DNA of 64,000 nucleotides. Origin: Pseudomonas nitroreducens NBRC 12694 (GTDB lineage: Bacteria; Pseudomonadota; Gammaproteobacteria; Pseudomonadales; Pseudomonadaceae). This document shows positions 16,811 to 26,238 of the stretch, in pieces. Position 1 is the stretch's first letter, and each line of letters begins with the position of its first letter. Location of the stretch: NCBI RefSeq assembly GCF_002091755.1, contig NZ_BDAI01000003.1:186001-250000 (forward strand). The letters run 5' to 3'. Both the position numbers and the translations under genes were made by a program. Under the pieces are notes generated by a model. It did no database searches. It was not told where the DNA came from and saw only the letters and a program-made list of their open reading frames with translations.

Positions 16811-16828
16811 TTTAAGACGATTCTTAAA
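16811..16828. promoter_or_regulatory. 18-bp perfect-arm palindrome upstream of the pilin operon
   Basis: TTTAAGA-CGAT-TCTTAAA: two perfect 7-bp arms with a 4-bp spacer, an AT-rich island in GC-rich DNA. It lies 101 bp upstream of the first pilin gene and 54 bp downstream of the eutC stop. It is a plausible dimeric repressor or activator site; the binding protein is unknown. Confidence 0.5.
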
Positions 16829-16881
16829 GACGGCGATCACCTGCGCGGCATGTGGTCGCGTTCACGGCAGGGCCTTCCTGC

Positions 16882-17688
16882 TCAGCCACCGAGCAGGAAA
16901 TTACCCCGTGACGGCCCGTCGTCTCCTTCCAGCGCAGGTAGCTGCGCCTCGTCCTTCAGGTTCACTCCCGACAGCTGCCGGCGGCACGCCTCGCGCATCA
17001 GGTAGAGCAGGCGGTGCGTGGCCAGGCCGTAGCTCAAACCCTCCAGGCGCACGTTGGAGATGCAGTTGCGGTAGGCGTCGTTCAGGCCGACCTTCGGCGC
17101 CCAGGTGAAGTACAGGCCGAGGCTGTCCGGTGATGACAGGCCGGGGCGCTCGCCGATCAGGATCACCACCATCTTCGCCCGCAGCAACTCGGCCACTTCA
17201 TCGGCGACGGCGACCCGGCCCTGTTGTACCAGGGCGACCGGCGACAGGCTCCAGCCTTCATTGCGCGCCTGTTCTTCCATGCGTTCGAGGAAGGGTAGGC
17301 TGTGGCGCTGCACGGCCAGCGAGGAAAGCCCGTCGGCGATCACCACGGCGAGGTCGTAGCCTTGTGGATGGCGCTCGGCATGGCGGCGCAGGATCGCTGC
17401 CGAATCTTCGTTCAGGCGGCGGCCGAGATCGGGGCGTTGCAGATAGGTGTCGCGGTCGGCGGCGGCGCTGTGCAGCAGCAGCGTCTCGCGGCCGCGTTCT
17501 GCCAGTTGTGCGGCGAGACCATCGCGGTCGAAGGGCAGGTGCACAGCGTCGCGCGCCTGGGCGTGGGCGAACTGGAAGTCCAGTTGCGCGCCGGTCGGCA
17601 GGCTGGTGCCGGCGCGGCCCAGGGCGATGCGCGCGGAAGTCAGGCGGCGCAACTCCTGCCAGGGGTTGGGGGTGAAGCTGTCGCTCAT
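16882..17688 (-). CDS. eutC: Ethanolamine ammonia-lyase, small (light) subunit
   Basis: A 268-residue subunit of the adenosylcobalamin-dependent lyase that turns ethanolamine into acetaldehyde and ammonia. It starts at ATG 17688 after GAGGAG. Family blocks seen are TSARIALGRAGTSLPT, DLAVVIADGLSSLAV and VVILIGERPGLSSPDSLGLYFTW, with the conserved C-terminal CISNVRLEGLSYGLA. It follows eutB by 23 nt. There is no eut microcompartment gene nearby, the usual situation in pseudomonads. Confidence 0.96.
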   Translation of the reverse strand: MSDSFTPNPWQELRRLTSARIALGRAGTSLPTGAQLDFQFAHAQARDAVHLPFDRDGLAAQLAERGRETLLLHSAAADRDTYLQRPDLGRRLNEDSAAILRRHAERHPQGYDLAVVIADGLSSLAVQRHSLPFLERMEEQARNEGWSLSPVALVQQGRVAVADEVAELLRAKMVVILIGERPGLSSPDSLGLYFTWAPKVGLNDAYRNCISNVRLEGLSYGLATHRLLYLMREACRRQLSGVNLKDEAQLPALEGDDGPSRGNFLLGG

Positions 17689-17711
17689 CGAAGACTCCTC
17701 AAGCGATGTCC

Positions 17712-19106
17712 TCAGGACAGTTGCGCGAGCGCATGGCGGAAGGCGCCGGGAAGCTGGCTGGCCATGTGCACGCGGCCGTCCTGCTGGCGGAGGATTTCCA
17801 TGCGCGCAAGCCACGCCTCGAACTCCGGCGCCGGCCGCAGGCCCAGCGTCTGGCGCGCGTAGAGTGCGTCGTGGAAGGAGGTGGTCTGGTAGTTGAGCAT
17901 CACGTCGTCGGAGCCGGGGATGCCCATGATGAAGTTGATGCCGGCCACGCCCAGCAGGGTCAGGAGCATATCCATGTCGTCCTGGTCGGCCTCGGCGTGG
18001 TTGGTGTAGCAGATGTCGCAACCCATGGGCACGCCGAGCAGCTTGGCGCAGAAGTGATCCTCCAACCCGGCGCGGATGATCTGCTTGCCGTTGTACAGGT
18101 ATTCCGGGCCGATGAAGCCGACCACGGTGTTCACCAGGAACGGCTTGAAGTGCCGCGCCACCGCGTAGGCGCGGGTCTCGCAGGTCTGCTGGTCGACGCC
18201 GTGGTGGGCGTTGGCCGACAGCGCGCTGCCCTGGCCGGTCTCGAAGTACATCAGGTTGTCGCCTAGCGTGCCGCGCTTCTGCGACAGTCCCGCCTCGTAG
18301 CCTTCCTGGAGGATCGACAGGCTCACGCCGAAGCTGGCGTTGGCCGCTTCGGTACCGGCGATGGACTGGAACACCAGGTCCAGCGGCGCGCCACGGTTGA
18401 TCGCCTCGATGGAACTGGTGACGTGGGTGAGCACGCAGGACTGGGTGGGAATCTCGTAGCGCTGGATGATCGCGTCGAGCATCTCCAGCAGCGTGCAGAT
18501 CGACTGCAGGCTGTCGGTGGCCGGGTTGATGCCGAGCATGGCATCGCCGTTGCCGTAGAGCAGGCCGTCGAGCACGCTGGCGGCGATGCCCGCCGGGTCA
18601 TCCGTGGGGTGGTTGGGTTGCAGCCGCGTCGACATGCGCCCGCGCAGCCCCATGGTGTTGCGGAAACGGGTGACCACGCGGATTTTTTGCGCCACCAGCA
18701 CCAGGTCCTGCACGCGCATGATCTTCGATACCGCGGCTGCCATTTCCGGCGTCAGCCCCGGCGCCAGGGCGCGCAGGCTGGTTTCGTCGGCGGCATCGCC
18801 GAGCAGCCAGTCGCGCAGGCCGCCGACCGTGAGGTGGCTGACCGGGGCGAAGGCTTCGCGATCATGGCTGTCGATGATCAGCCGGGTGACTTCGTCGCTC
18901 TCGTAGGGGATCAGCGCCTCGTCGAGGAAGTGCTTGAGCGGGATATCGGCCAGCGCCATCTGCGCGGCCACGCGCTCGGCGTCGCTGCCGGCGGCGACCC
19001 CGGCGAGGCGGTCGCCGGAGCGCGCCGGGCTGGCCTTGGCCATCACCTCGCGCAGGCTGTCGAAGCGCCAAATCTGGCCACCGATGCTGTGGGCGAATCC
19101 GGACAT
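17712..19106 (-). CDS. eutB: Ethanolamine ammonia-lyase, large (heavy) subunit
   Basis: A 464-residue catalytic TIM-barrel subunit. It shows the EutB blocks NTMGLRGRMSTRLQPNHPTDD, GNGDAMLGINPATDS (substrate pocket), FQSIAGTEAANASFG and MGCDICYTNHAEADQDDMD. Length matches the family (about 450-465). It lies between the permease (11 nt upstream) and eutC, so eat-eutB-eutC is one transcript. The enzyme needs adenosylcobalamin made or salvaged elsewhere in the genome. Confidence 0.97.
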   Translation of the reverse strand: MSGFAHSIGGQIWRFDSLREVMAKASPARSGDRLAGVAAGSDAERVAAQMALADIPLKHFLDEALIPYESDEVTRLIIDSHDREAFAPVSHLTVGGLRDWLLGDAADETSLRALAPGLTPEMAAAVSKIMRVQDLVLVAQKIRVVTRFRNTMGLRGRMSTRLQPNHPTDDPAGIAASVLDGLLYGNGDAMLGINPATDSLQSICTLLEMLDAIIQRYEIPTQSCVLTHVTSSIEAINRGAPLDLVFQSIAGTEAANASFGVSLSILQEGYEAGLSQKRGTLGDNLMYFETGQGSALSANAHHGVDQQTCETRAYAVARHFKPFLVNTVVGFIGPEYLYNGKQIIRAGLEDHFCAKLLGVPMGCDICYTNHAEADQDDMDMLLTLLGVAGINFIMGIPGSDDVMLNYQTTSFHDALYARQTLGLRPAPEFEAWLARMEILRQQDGRVHMASQLPGAFRHALAQLS

Positions 19107-19117
19107 GCTGACCTCTC

Positions 19118-20482
19118 TCAGCCCTGGCTGGCGAAGGATGCTTCGGTGCCGCGGTTGAGGCTGATGACGATGCTGCAGCAGGAGCAGCCGCCGATCATCA
19201 GCACCAGGAACACTGAGGCGATGACGCTATTGAACCATAGCATCGCGGCCAGGCAGACCAGCGCCAGCACCAGGGCGATGGCCGGGACCACCGGGTAGCC
19301 CGGCGCGCGGAAGCTGCGCTCCAGGTCCGGCTCGCTGCGGCGCAGCTTGAACAGGCTGAACATGCTCATGATGTACATGACGATGGCGCCGAACACGCTC
19401 ATGGTGATCATCGCCGCGGTCAGGGTCATGCCCTGCAGGCTGATCAGGCTGTCGCTGAAGATCGCTGCGATACCCACGACACCGCCAGCGAGGATGGCGC
19501 GGTGCGGGGTCTGGAAGCGCGAGAGTTTGGCCAGACTACGTGGCAGGAAGCCCGCGCGAGCCAGGGCGAAGAACTGCCGCGAGTAACCGAGGATGATGCC
19601 GTGGAAGCTCGCCACCAGGCCGAACAGGCCGATCCACACCAGCATGTGCATCCAGGTGGAATTGTTGCCGACCACGGCTTTCATCGCCTGCGGCAGCGGG
19701 TCGTTGATGTTCGACAGGGCGCGCCAGTCGCCCACGCCGCCGGCGAAGATCATCACGCCGATGGCCAGCGTCACCAGGGTCAGGATGCCGGCGATGTAGG
19801 CGCGCGGGATGGTGCGTTTCGGATCTTTCGCCTCTTCGGCAGCCATGGCCGCGCCCTCGATGGCGAGGAAGAACCAGATGGCGAACGGAATGGCGGCGAA
19901 GATGCCGGCCATGGCCGGGGCGCCGAATACGTCCGAGCCGGCCCAGCCGTTGAGCACGAAGTTGCTGAAGCTGAAGCCCGGCGCGACCACGCCCATGAAC
20001 ACCAGCAGCTCGGCCACCGCCAGCACTGTCACCACCAGCTCGAAGGTGGCGGCGATGCTCACGCCGAGGATGTTCAGCGTCATGAAGATCACATAGGCGC
20101 CGGTGGCCGCCCACTTCGGATCGAGGCCGGGGAACTGCACGTTGAGGTAGGCGCCGATGGCCATGGCGATGGCCGGCGGGGCGAAGACGAATTCGATCAG
20201 CGTGGCGATGCCGGCGATCATCCCGCCGGTCTTGCCGAACGCCCGCAGGCTGTAGGCGAACGGCCCGCCAGCGTGGGGGATGGCGGTGGTCAGTTCGGTG
20301 TAGCTGAAGATGAAGCAGGTATACATCACCGCGACCATCAGCGTGGTGACGAGGAAACCCAGGGTGCCGGCGGCGGCCCAGCCGTAGCTCCAGCCGAAGT
20401 ACTCGCCGGAGATCACCAGGCCCACGGCGAGCCCCCAGAGGTGCAGGGTGCCCAGCGTTGGTTTGAGTTGGGATGCGCTCAT
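19118..20482 (-). CDS. eat: Ethanolamine permease (APC superfamily)
   Basis: A 454-residue inner membrane transporter with about twelve membrane segments, starting at ATG 20482 after a GAGAGGA ribosome site. The APC signature GEYFGWSYGWAAAG in the first helices and EAKDPKRTIPRAYI after the sixth are typical of Eat proteins; the C-terminus carries a SFRAPGYPVVPAIAL block. It imports ethanolamine for EutBC, which follow directly. The upstream partner in the P. aeruginosa operon, an aldehyde dehydrogenase, is here separated by an AraC gene. Confidence 0.93.
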   Translation of the reverse strand: MSASQLKPTLGTLHLWGLAVGLVISGEYFGWSYGWAAAGTLGFLVTTLMVAVMYTCFIFSYTELTTAIPHAGGPFAYSLRAFGKTGGMIAGIATLIEFVFAPPAIAMAIGAYLNVQFPGLDPKWAATGAYVIFMTLNILGVSIAATFELVVTVLAVAELLVFMGVVAPGFSFSNFVLNGWAGSDVFGAPAMAGIFAAIPFAIWFFLAIEGAAMAAEEAKDPKRTIPRAYIAGILTLVTLAIGVMIFAGGVGDWRALSNINDPLPQAMKAVVGNNSTWMHMLVWIGLFGLVASFHGIILGYSRQFFALARAGFLPRSLAKLSRFQTPHRAILAGGVVGIAAIFSDSLISLQGMTLTAAMITMSVFGAIVMYIMSMFSLFKLRRSEPDLERSFRAPGYPVVPAIALVLALVCLAAMLWFNSVIASVFLVLMIGGCSCCSIVISLNRGTEASFASQG

Positions 20483-20842
20483 TGTTGTTGTTCCTCTCTC
20501 CGCAAGGGGTAGGCCGCAGATGGCGGGCCGCAGGGGCGTGGACGGATACCTGAGCCTCGATGGTAGTGGCGCACTGCCGCGCAAGACTTGACCGCTGGAA
20601 TCGGCTTTCGCCGCGCAGGGTCAACTGGCTGTTACCCATTGCCCCACACGGCGCCCGGTGCCCGTTTCTGGTGCCCAATTCCTCGCATCTGCCCTCTGCG
20701 GTGGCAACTGCAGGCCAGGCGTGGCGCCGTGTCCGGCTGATCGGTAATGCATGGCGAGGCACGGGAATTGCTTTGTTTATTCGTTCCCTACTTTCCGGGA
20801 GACATGTGCCTTGCGCGTCTCAAAACAAGATCGGTAACCGAC
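20483..20842. other. Intergenic region between eat and the divergent AraC gene
   Basis: A 360-bp divergent promoter region without an open frame that looks coding. It holds the eat ribosome site (about 20493-20500) and a direct repeat GGTGCCC at 20657-20663 and 20670-20676 (13 bp apart), which could be AraC half-sites. A -24/-12-like match at 20501-20516 is too close to the eat start to be useful. Confidence 0.4.
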
Positions 20843-21895
20843 ATGAGCCAGCCTCTGTTTTCTCCGTCCGGCCTTAGCCTGCCCCTGGCCAGCAATATCG
20901 GCGTGCTGTCTGCTGCCGCCAGCGGCCTGGGTCGTTTCATCGGCGACCAGGGCGGTGATATCGACCGCGTCTTCGGCCGCGCCGGCATTGACCCGGAACG
21001 CCTGCTGCATCCCACCCTGAGCCTGGCGCTGACCAACTATTGCCAGGTGCTGGAAGAAGCCGCGCGACAGTCGGGCTGTGACAACTTCGGGCTGCGCTAC
21101 GGCGAGCAGTTCCGCCCGCGCGAACTGGGCCTGCTGGGCTACGTCGGGCTGTGTTCCGAGACACTGGAAGACGCGCTGAAGAACTTCGCCGCCGCCTTTC
21201 CCTATCACCAGCACGACACGCTGATCCGCCTGGTGGATTGCGGCGAGTGCTACCGCTTCGACTACCAGGTCCGCCACGGCGCGATCCTCGACCGCCGCCA
21301 GGACGCCGAGCTGACCCTGGGCATGGCGCTGAACCTGATGCGCCATGCGCTCGGCCCCGAGTGGGCGCCCCGTGCGGTGAGCTTTGAGCACGCGCGGCCG
21401 GAGGGTTGGCAGGAACATGGCCGGGTGTTCGACGCGCCGGTGCTGTTCCAGCGCGGCTGCAACTCGATGCTGATTCCCAAGCGCGATCTTTACGGCCAGC
21501 AGATGCCCGAGCGCGATGCCAACTTGTTGTTCCTGGTGCAGGACGTGATTCGTCGTCTGGGCGAACAAAGTGGCGCGCCCAACCTGGTCGAGGACGCCGG
21601 CACGCAGATTCGCCTGGCGCTGGCCGATGGCGAGCCTTCGCTGGAACTGATCGCCGAGCAACTGGAACTCACCAGCGCCGGCCTGCAGCGCCGCCTGCGC
21701 GAGGCTGGGCTGAGCTTCAGCCAACTGGTGGAAAACACCCGCCGCGAATTGGCACTGCATTACCTTCGTCAGCCGCAGCGACCGATTTCCGAGTTGGCGC
21801 CGTTGCTGGGTTATTCCGAGACCAGTGCCTTCTCCCGCGCCTTTCGCCGCTGGTTCGGCGTGAGTCCTCGGCAGTGGCGGAGTGATGTGGGCTGA
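20843..21895 (+). CDS. AraC-family regulator with arabinose-binding-like N-terminal domain (OruR/ArgR-like type)
   Basis: A 350-residue regulator, ATG 20843 (an upstream in-frame ATG adds 32 unlikely residues). Residues about 35-205 match the PF12625 effector domain common in Pseudomonas AraC proteins (LTNYCQVLEEAARQSGCDNFGLRYG, ELGLLGYVGLCSETLEDAL). The C-terminal 100 residues hold two HTH motifs (LELIAEQLELTSAGLQRRLREAG, and ISELAPLLGYSETSAFSRAFRRWFG). It is divergent from eat-eutBC and lies between these and the aldehyde dehydrogenase, so it is a candidate second regulator of ethanolamine use; this is inference from position. Confidence 0.88.
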   Translation: MSQPLFSPSGLSLPLASNIGVLSAAASGLGRFIGDQGGDIDRVFGRAGIDPERLLHPTLSLALTNYCQVLEEAARQSGCDNFGLRYGEQFRPRELGLLGYVGLCSETLEDALKNFAAAFPYHQHDTLIRLVDCGECYRFDYQVRHGAILDRRQDAELTLGMALNLMRHALGPEWAPRAVSFEHARPEGWQEHGRVFDAPVLFQRGCNSMLIPKRDLYGQQMPERDANLLFLVQDVIRRLGEQSGAPNLVEDAGTQIRLALADGEPSLELIAEQLELTSAGLQRRLREAGLSFSQLVENTRRELALHYLRQPQRPISELAPLLGYSETSAFSRAFRRWFGVSPRQWRSDVG

Positions 21896-21934
21896 TATTC
21901 CCCGCTCTAGAGGTGAAATCTGCGCTCGGGATTA

Positions 21935-22049
21935 CCCTCACCCTAACCCTCTCCCAGGGGGAGAGGGGACCGTTCGGAGCAGGATGAAACCATAGCGTCA
22001 GTCGACTCGAGCTGCCCCCTCTCCCTGAGGGAGAGGGTTGGGGTGAGGG
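21935..22049. repeat. Long imperfect palindromic repeat, copy A
   Basis: Two 21-bp arms (CCCTCACCCTAACCCTCTCCC and its reverse complement with one mismatch) enclose about 73 bp, with additional CTCCC/GGGAG pairs inside. The same arms occur at 28556-28704. It lies between two convergent genes. Confidence 0.8.
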
Positions 22050-22161
22050 GGAGGTGTTCACTCGGACTAACCAGAAGGAGATCGTTGTTCTTGCAGGTTC
22101 AGCATCCTGCTCTGGAGCGGGCACCGTCTGCGATGATCAGCCACAGATTTCCCTCAGGAAT

Positions 22162-22187
22162 AAAAAAGCGCGGCTCGAAAGCCGCGC
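22162..22187 (-). terminator. Intrinsic terminator of the aldehyde dehydrogenase gene
   Basis: A 7-bp stem GCGCGGC/GCCGCGC with a 6-nt loop and a run of six U on the minus strand, about 60 bp after the gene's stop. It should block read-through toward eat. Confidence 0.85.
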
Positions 22188-22207
22188 AAAGATCGATTCG
22201 GGGGAGA

Positions 22208-22227
22208 CCGCCCGGCGAGCCGGGCGG
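22208..22227 (-). other. GC-rich hairpin directly after the aldehyde dehydrogenase stop
   Basis: A 9-bp perfect stem CCGCCCGGC/GCCGGGCGG with a 2-nt spacer and no U-run. It lies between the stop codon and the main terminator and may protect the mRNA 3' end. Confidence 0.5.
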
Positions 22228-22247
22228 GGCCAATCAGCAGCGCGCAA

Positions 22248-23768
<1,521 letters not shown>

Positions 23769-23821
23769 GGTCGGATCTCCTGGGTCTTGTGCTTGTTGGG
23801 GAGGACGTTGATCAAGCGTAG

Positions 23822-23837
23822 AGCAAGGGCCGGGCCA
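23822..23837 (-). promoter_or_regulatory. Sigma-54 (RpoN) -24/-12 promoter of the aldehyde dehydrogenase gene
   Basis: On the minus strand the sequence reads TGGCCCGGCCCTTGCT, matching TGGCAC-N5-TTGCW with GG and GC exactly ten bases apart. The start of transcription would be near 23812, leaving a 44-nt leader with the ribosome site. A divergent sigma-54 activator gene adjoins. Confidence 0.7.
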
Positions 23838-23927
23838 TGCCAGTGAAAGCCCCGCGCCGCTTGGGTTGCGGCGAATCGAGCCGGGCGCCGGAAATCGCCC
23901 TGTAACGCCCCTGGCACACGGCTGGGT

Positions 23928-24036
23928 GACACTTTGTCCCGTATTCGTGACAGTAGTGACCTGACGGTCGGACAGGCGTTGCATTGGTTTGACGCGTGGG
24001 GGATGCTGTTCTGCGTTCCGCCGAATTGTCTGACAA
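23928..24036. promoter_or_regulatory. Candidate upstream activator sites for EatR
   Basis: Two short inverted repeats of related sequence lie in the divergent region: GACA-CTT-TGTC (23928-23938) and TTGTC-T-GACAA (24026-24036). They are about 115 and 215 bp upstream of the predicted sigma-54 start, a usual enhancer distance. Assignment to EatR is inference. Confidence 0.35.
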
Positions 24037-24091
24037 ACAGTCGCTGGAATCCGGGGCTGCCTCCCCGTCCCCCAAGCGGAGAACAACAAGA

Positions 24092-26008
24092 ATGCGCGCC
24101 AACGATTTGAGCCGCCACGCCCGCCAGGTCATGACCGTGGCCGAGGGCAAGGCCCGCGCCGGAGCGCCCGGTGCGGACCCGTCCATCGCCCGCTCCTGGA
24201 TGCGCTGCCTGGAGCAGTACCACCTCGACCCGGCGCAACCCATGGCGCCGACGGTGCTGGAACATGCGCGCATGCTCGAAGTCCGCGAGCACCATCGCCA
24301 GGTGCTGGAAATCGCCAGCGGCGAGATGAACAGCCTGCACCAGCAGCTCTCCGGCGCCGGCCATGCGGTGCTGCTCACCGATTCCCGTGGCGTCATTCTC
24401 AATTGCGTGAGCGAAGCCGCCGAGCGCCGCACGTTCGAGCAGGCCGGGCTGTGGCTCGGCGCCGACTGGAGCGAAGCGCGCGAGGGCACCAACGGTATCG
24501 GGACCTGCCTGGTGGAGCGTCAGGCGCTGACCATTCACCAGGACGAACATTTCCGCAGCCGCCACACCGGGCTGACCTGCTCGGCCAGCCCGGTGTTCGA
24601 CCCGCAGGGCGAGCTGCTGGCGGTGCTCGACGTTTCCTCCGCGCGCCGCGACGTGTCGCGGCAGAGCCAGTTCCACACCATGGCGCTGGTCAACCTGTCG
24701 GCCAAGGCCATCGAGAGCTGCTACTTCCTGCGGCATTTCGAGGACCAGTGGCTGCTGCGCTTCCACCTGCAGCCGGACGGCCTCGGCCTGTTCAGCGAAG
24801 GCCTGCTGGCTTTCGGCGCTGACGGGCGAATCCGCGCGGCGAACCAGAGCGCGATCAACCTGCTCGGCAGCCGCCGGGACAGCCTGGTCGGCCGCTCGCT
24901 GGAACAGTTCTTCGATTGCCGGCTGGACGACCTGTTCAGCCGCGCCGACCCGCAGCCCAATGCCAGTTGGCCGTTGCGCACCCACGCCGGGCGCACTCTC
25001 TATGCGCTGCTGCGCGGCCGGCGCCCCATCGCCGCCGCGCCGGTGCTGCCGCGTGCGCCGCTGGCGAAAGGGCTGTGCATCGACGATCCGCAACTGGCCC
25101 ATGATTTCCGCCGGGCGCTGAAGGTCTACGCCCACGACGTGCCGCTGTTACTGCAGGGCGAGACCGGCACCGGCAAGGAAGCTTTCGCCCGCGCCGTGCA
25201 CCTGGGTGGCGAACGTGCCGGCAAGGCTTTCGTCGCGCTGAACTGCGCGGCGATCCCCGAGACCCTGATCGAGAGCGAGCTGTTCGGCTACCGCGGCGGC
25301 AGCTTCACCGGCGCGCGCAAGGAAGGCATGCGCGGCAAGTTGCAGCAGGCCGACGGCGGCACGCTGTTCCTCGACGAGATCGGTGACATGCCGCTGGCGT
25401 TGCAGACGCGCCTGCTGCGCGTGCTGGAGGAGCGCCAGGTAGTGCCCATCGGCGGCGAGCCGCTGGACGTCGACATCCGCCTGATCAGCGCCAGCCACCG
25501 TGACCTGGAAGCGCTGGTGGCCGCCGGGCAGTTCCGTGAAGACCTCTACTATCGCCTCAATGGTTTGGTCGTCGCATTGCCGCCGCTGCGCGAGCGCGAA
25601 GACCGTGGTGCGTTGCTCGATCACCTGCTGGCCGAGGAGAGCAAGGGCCGCTCGGTGCGACTGGACGACGACGTGCGCCGGCACCTGCTCGATTTCCCCT
25701 GGCCGGGCAACGTGCGCCAGCTGCGCAACGTGCTGCGCACGCTCTGTGCGCTGTGCGAGGGCGGACGCATCCATATGACCGACTTGCCGGCGGACCTGCG
25801 ACGTACTTCGGCTCCCGTTCCTGTTGTGGTACCGGTGAGCGAGGAGGGCGGCGACACCCTCGGCGCCGCCGAGCGCGACGCACTGCTGGCAGTGCTGGAA
25901 GCGCAGCGCTGGCACGTCAGCCGCGCCGCGCAGCAGTTGGGCATCAGCCGTAACACGCTGTACCGCAAGCTCAATCGCCACGGCCTGAACCGGAGAACTC
26001 TTTCGTAG
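24092..26008 (+). CDS. eatR: Sigma-54-dependent enhancer-binding activator, AcoR family, regulator of ethanolamine catabolism
   Basis: A 638-residue activator, ATG 24092 after AGCGGAGA. Order: GAF-type sensor (about 60-210, with EGTNGIGTCL), PAS-like segment (about 240-300), AAA+ domain (Walker A GETGTGKE at 356-363, GGTLFLDEIGDM Walker B) and a C-terminal Fis-type HTH (RAAQQLGISRNTLYRKLNRHG). The sigma-54 contact loop reads GSFTGA (403-408) instead of GAFTGA. Being divergent from a sigma-54 promoter and next to eutBC fits EatR, the RpoN-dependent ethanolamine regulator of P. aeruginosa. The stop codon lies in a repeat element. Confidence 0.88.
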   Translation: MRANDLSRHARQVMTVAEGKARAGAPGADPSIARSWMRCLEQYHLDPAQPMAPTVLEHARMLEVREHHRQVLEIASGEMNSLHQQLSGAGHAVLLTDSRGVILNCVSEAAERRTFEQAGLWLGADWSEAREGTNGIGTCLVERQALTIHQDEHFRSRHTGLTCSASPVFDPQGELLAVLDVSSARRDVSRQSQFHTMALVNLSAKAIESCYFLRHFEDQWLLRFHLQPDGLGLFSEGLLAFGADGRIRAANQSAINLLGSRRDSLVGRSLEQFFDCRLDDLFSRADPQPNASWPLRTHAGRTLYALLRGRRPIAAAPVLPRAPLAKGLCIDDPQLAHDFRRALKVYAHDVPLLLQGETGTGKEAFARAVHLGGERAGKAFVALNCAAIPETLIESELFGYRGGSFTGARKEGMRGKLQQADGGTLFLDEIGDMPLALQTRLLRVLEERQVVPIGGEPLDVDIRLISASHRDLEALVAAGQFREDLYYRLNGLVVALPPLREREDRGALLDHLLAEESKGRSVRLDDDVRRHLLDFPWPGNVRQLRNVLRTLCALCEGGRIHMTDLPADLRRTSAPVPVVVPVSEEGGDTLGAAERDALLAVLEAQRWHVSRAAQQLGISRNTLYRKLNRHGLNRRTLS

Positions 26009-26089
26009 GATGGCGTTAAGCGCAGCGATACCCATCAAGGCAGCGCGGCCGAAACAGCATGGGTATCGCTTCGCTCCACCCATCCTGCG
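26005..26089. repeat. Imperfect inverted repeat at the eatR stop codon
   Basis: TAGGATGG...GCAGCGATACCCAT at 26006-26035 is mirrored by ATGGGTATCGCTTCGC...CCATCCT at 26059-26086. It resembles a family of intergenic palindromes common in pseudomonads. Its first bases supply the TAG stop of eatR. Confidence 0.65.
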
Positions 26090-26238
26090 GTCCTCGCCTG
26101 TGACGGCTTTCGCTGCTCACCGGGAACCGCCTCCCCACCTCGTCGTCTGATGCCCCGGCGGCGGGCCGCGCGGGGGCGCGCTGTGCTACTCTGCCGCCCA
26201 TTCGAAGCGCCTGGAAAGGCTTGATTGCAGGAGTCTGC

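Noticed and set aside
20501..20516. A sigma-54-like CGGCCT-N5-TTGCG element before eat
   Set aside because: Spacing is right, but the start of transcription would fall about 8 bases before the ATG, leaving the ribosome site untranscribed.
21935..22049. CRISPR-like repeat array
   Set aside because: Only one pair of mirrored arms, no direct repeats at regular spacing and no cas genes.
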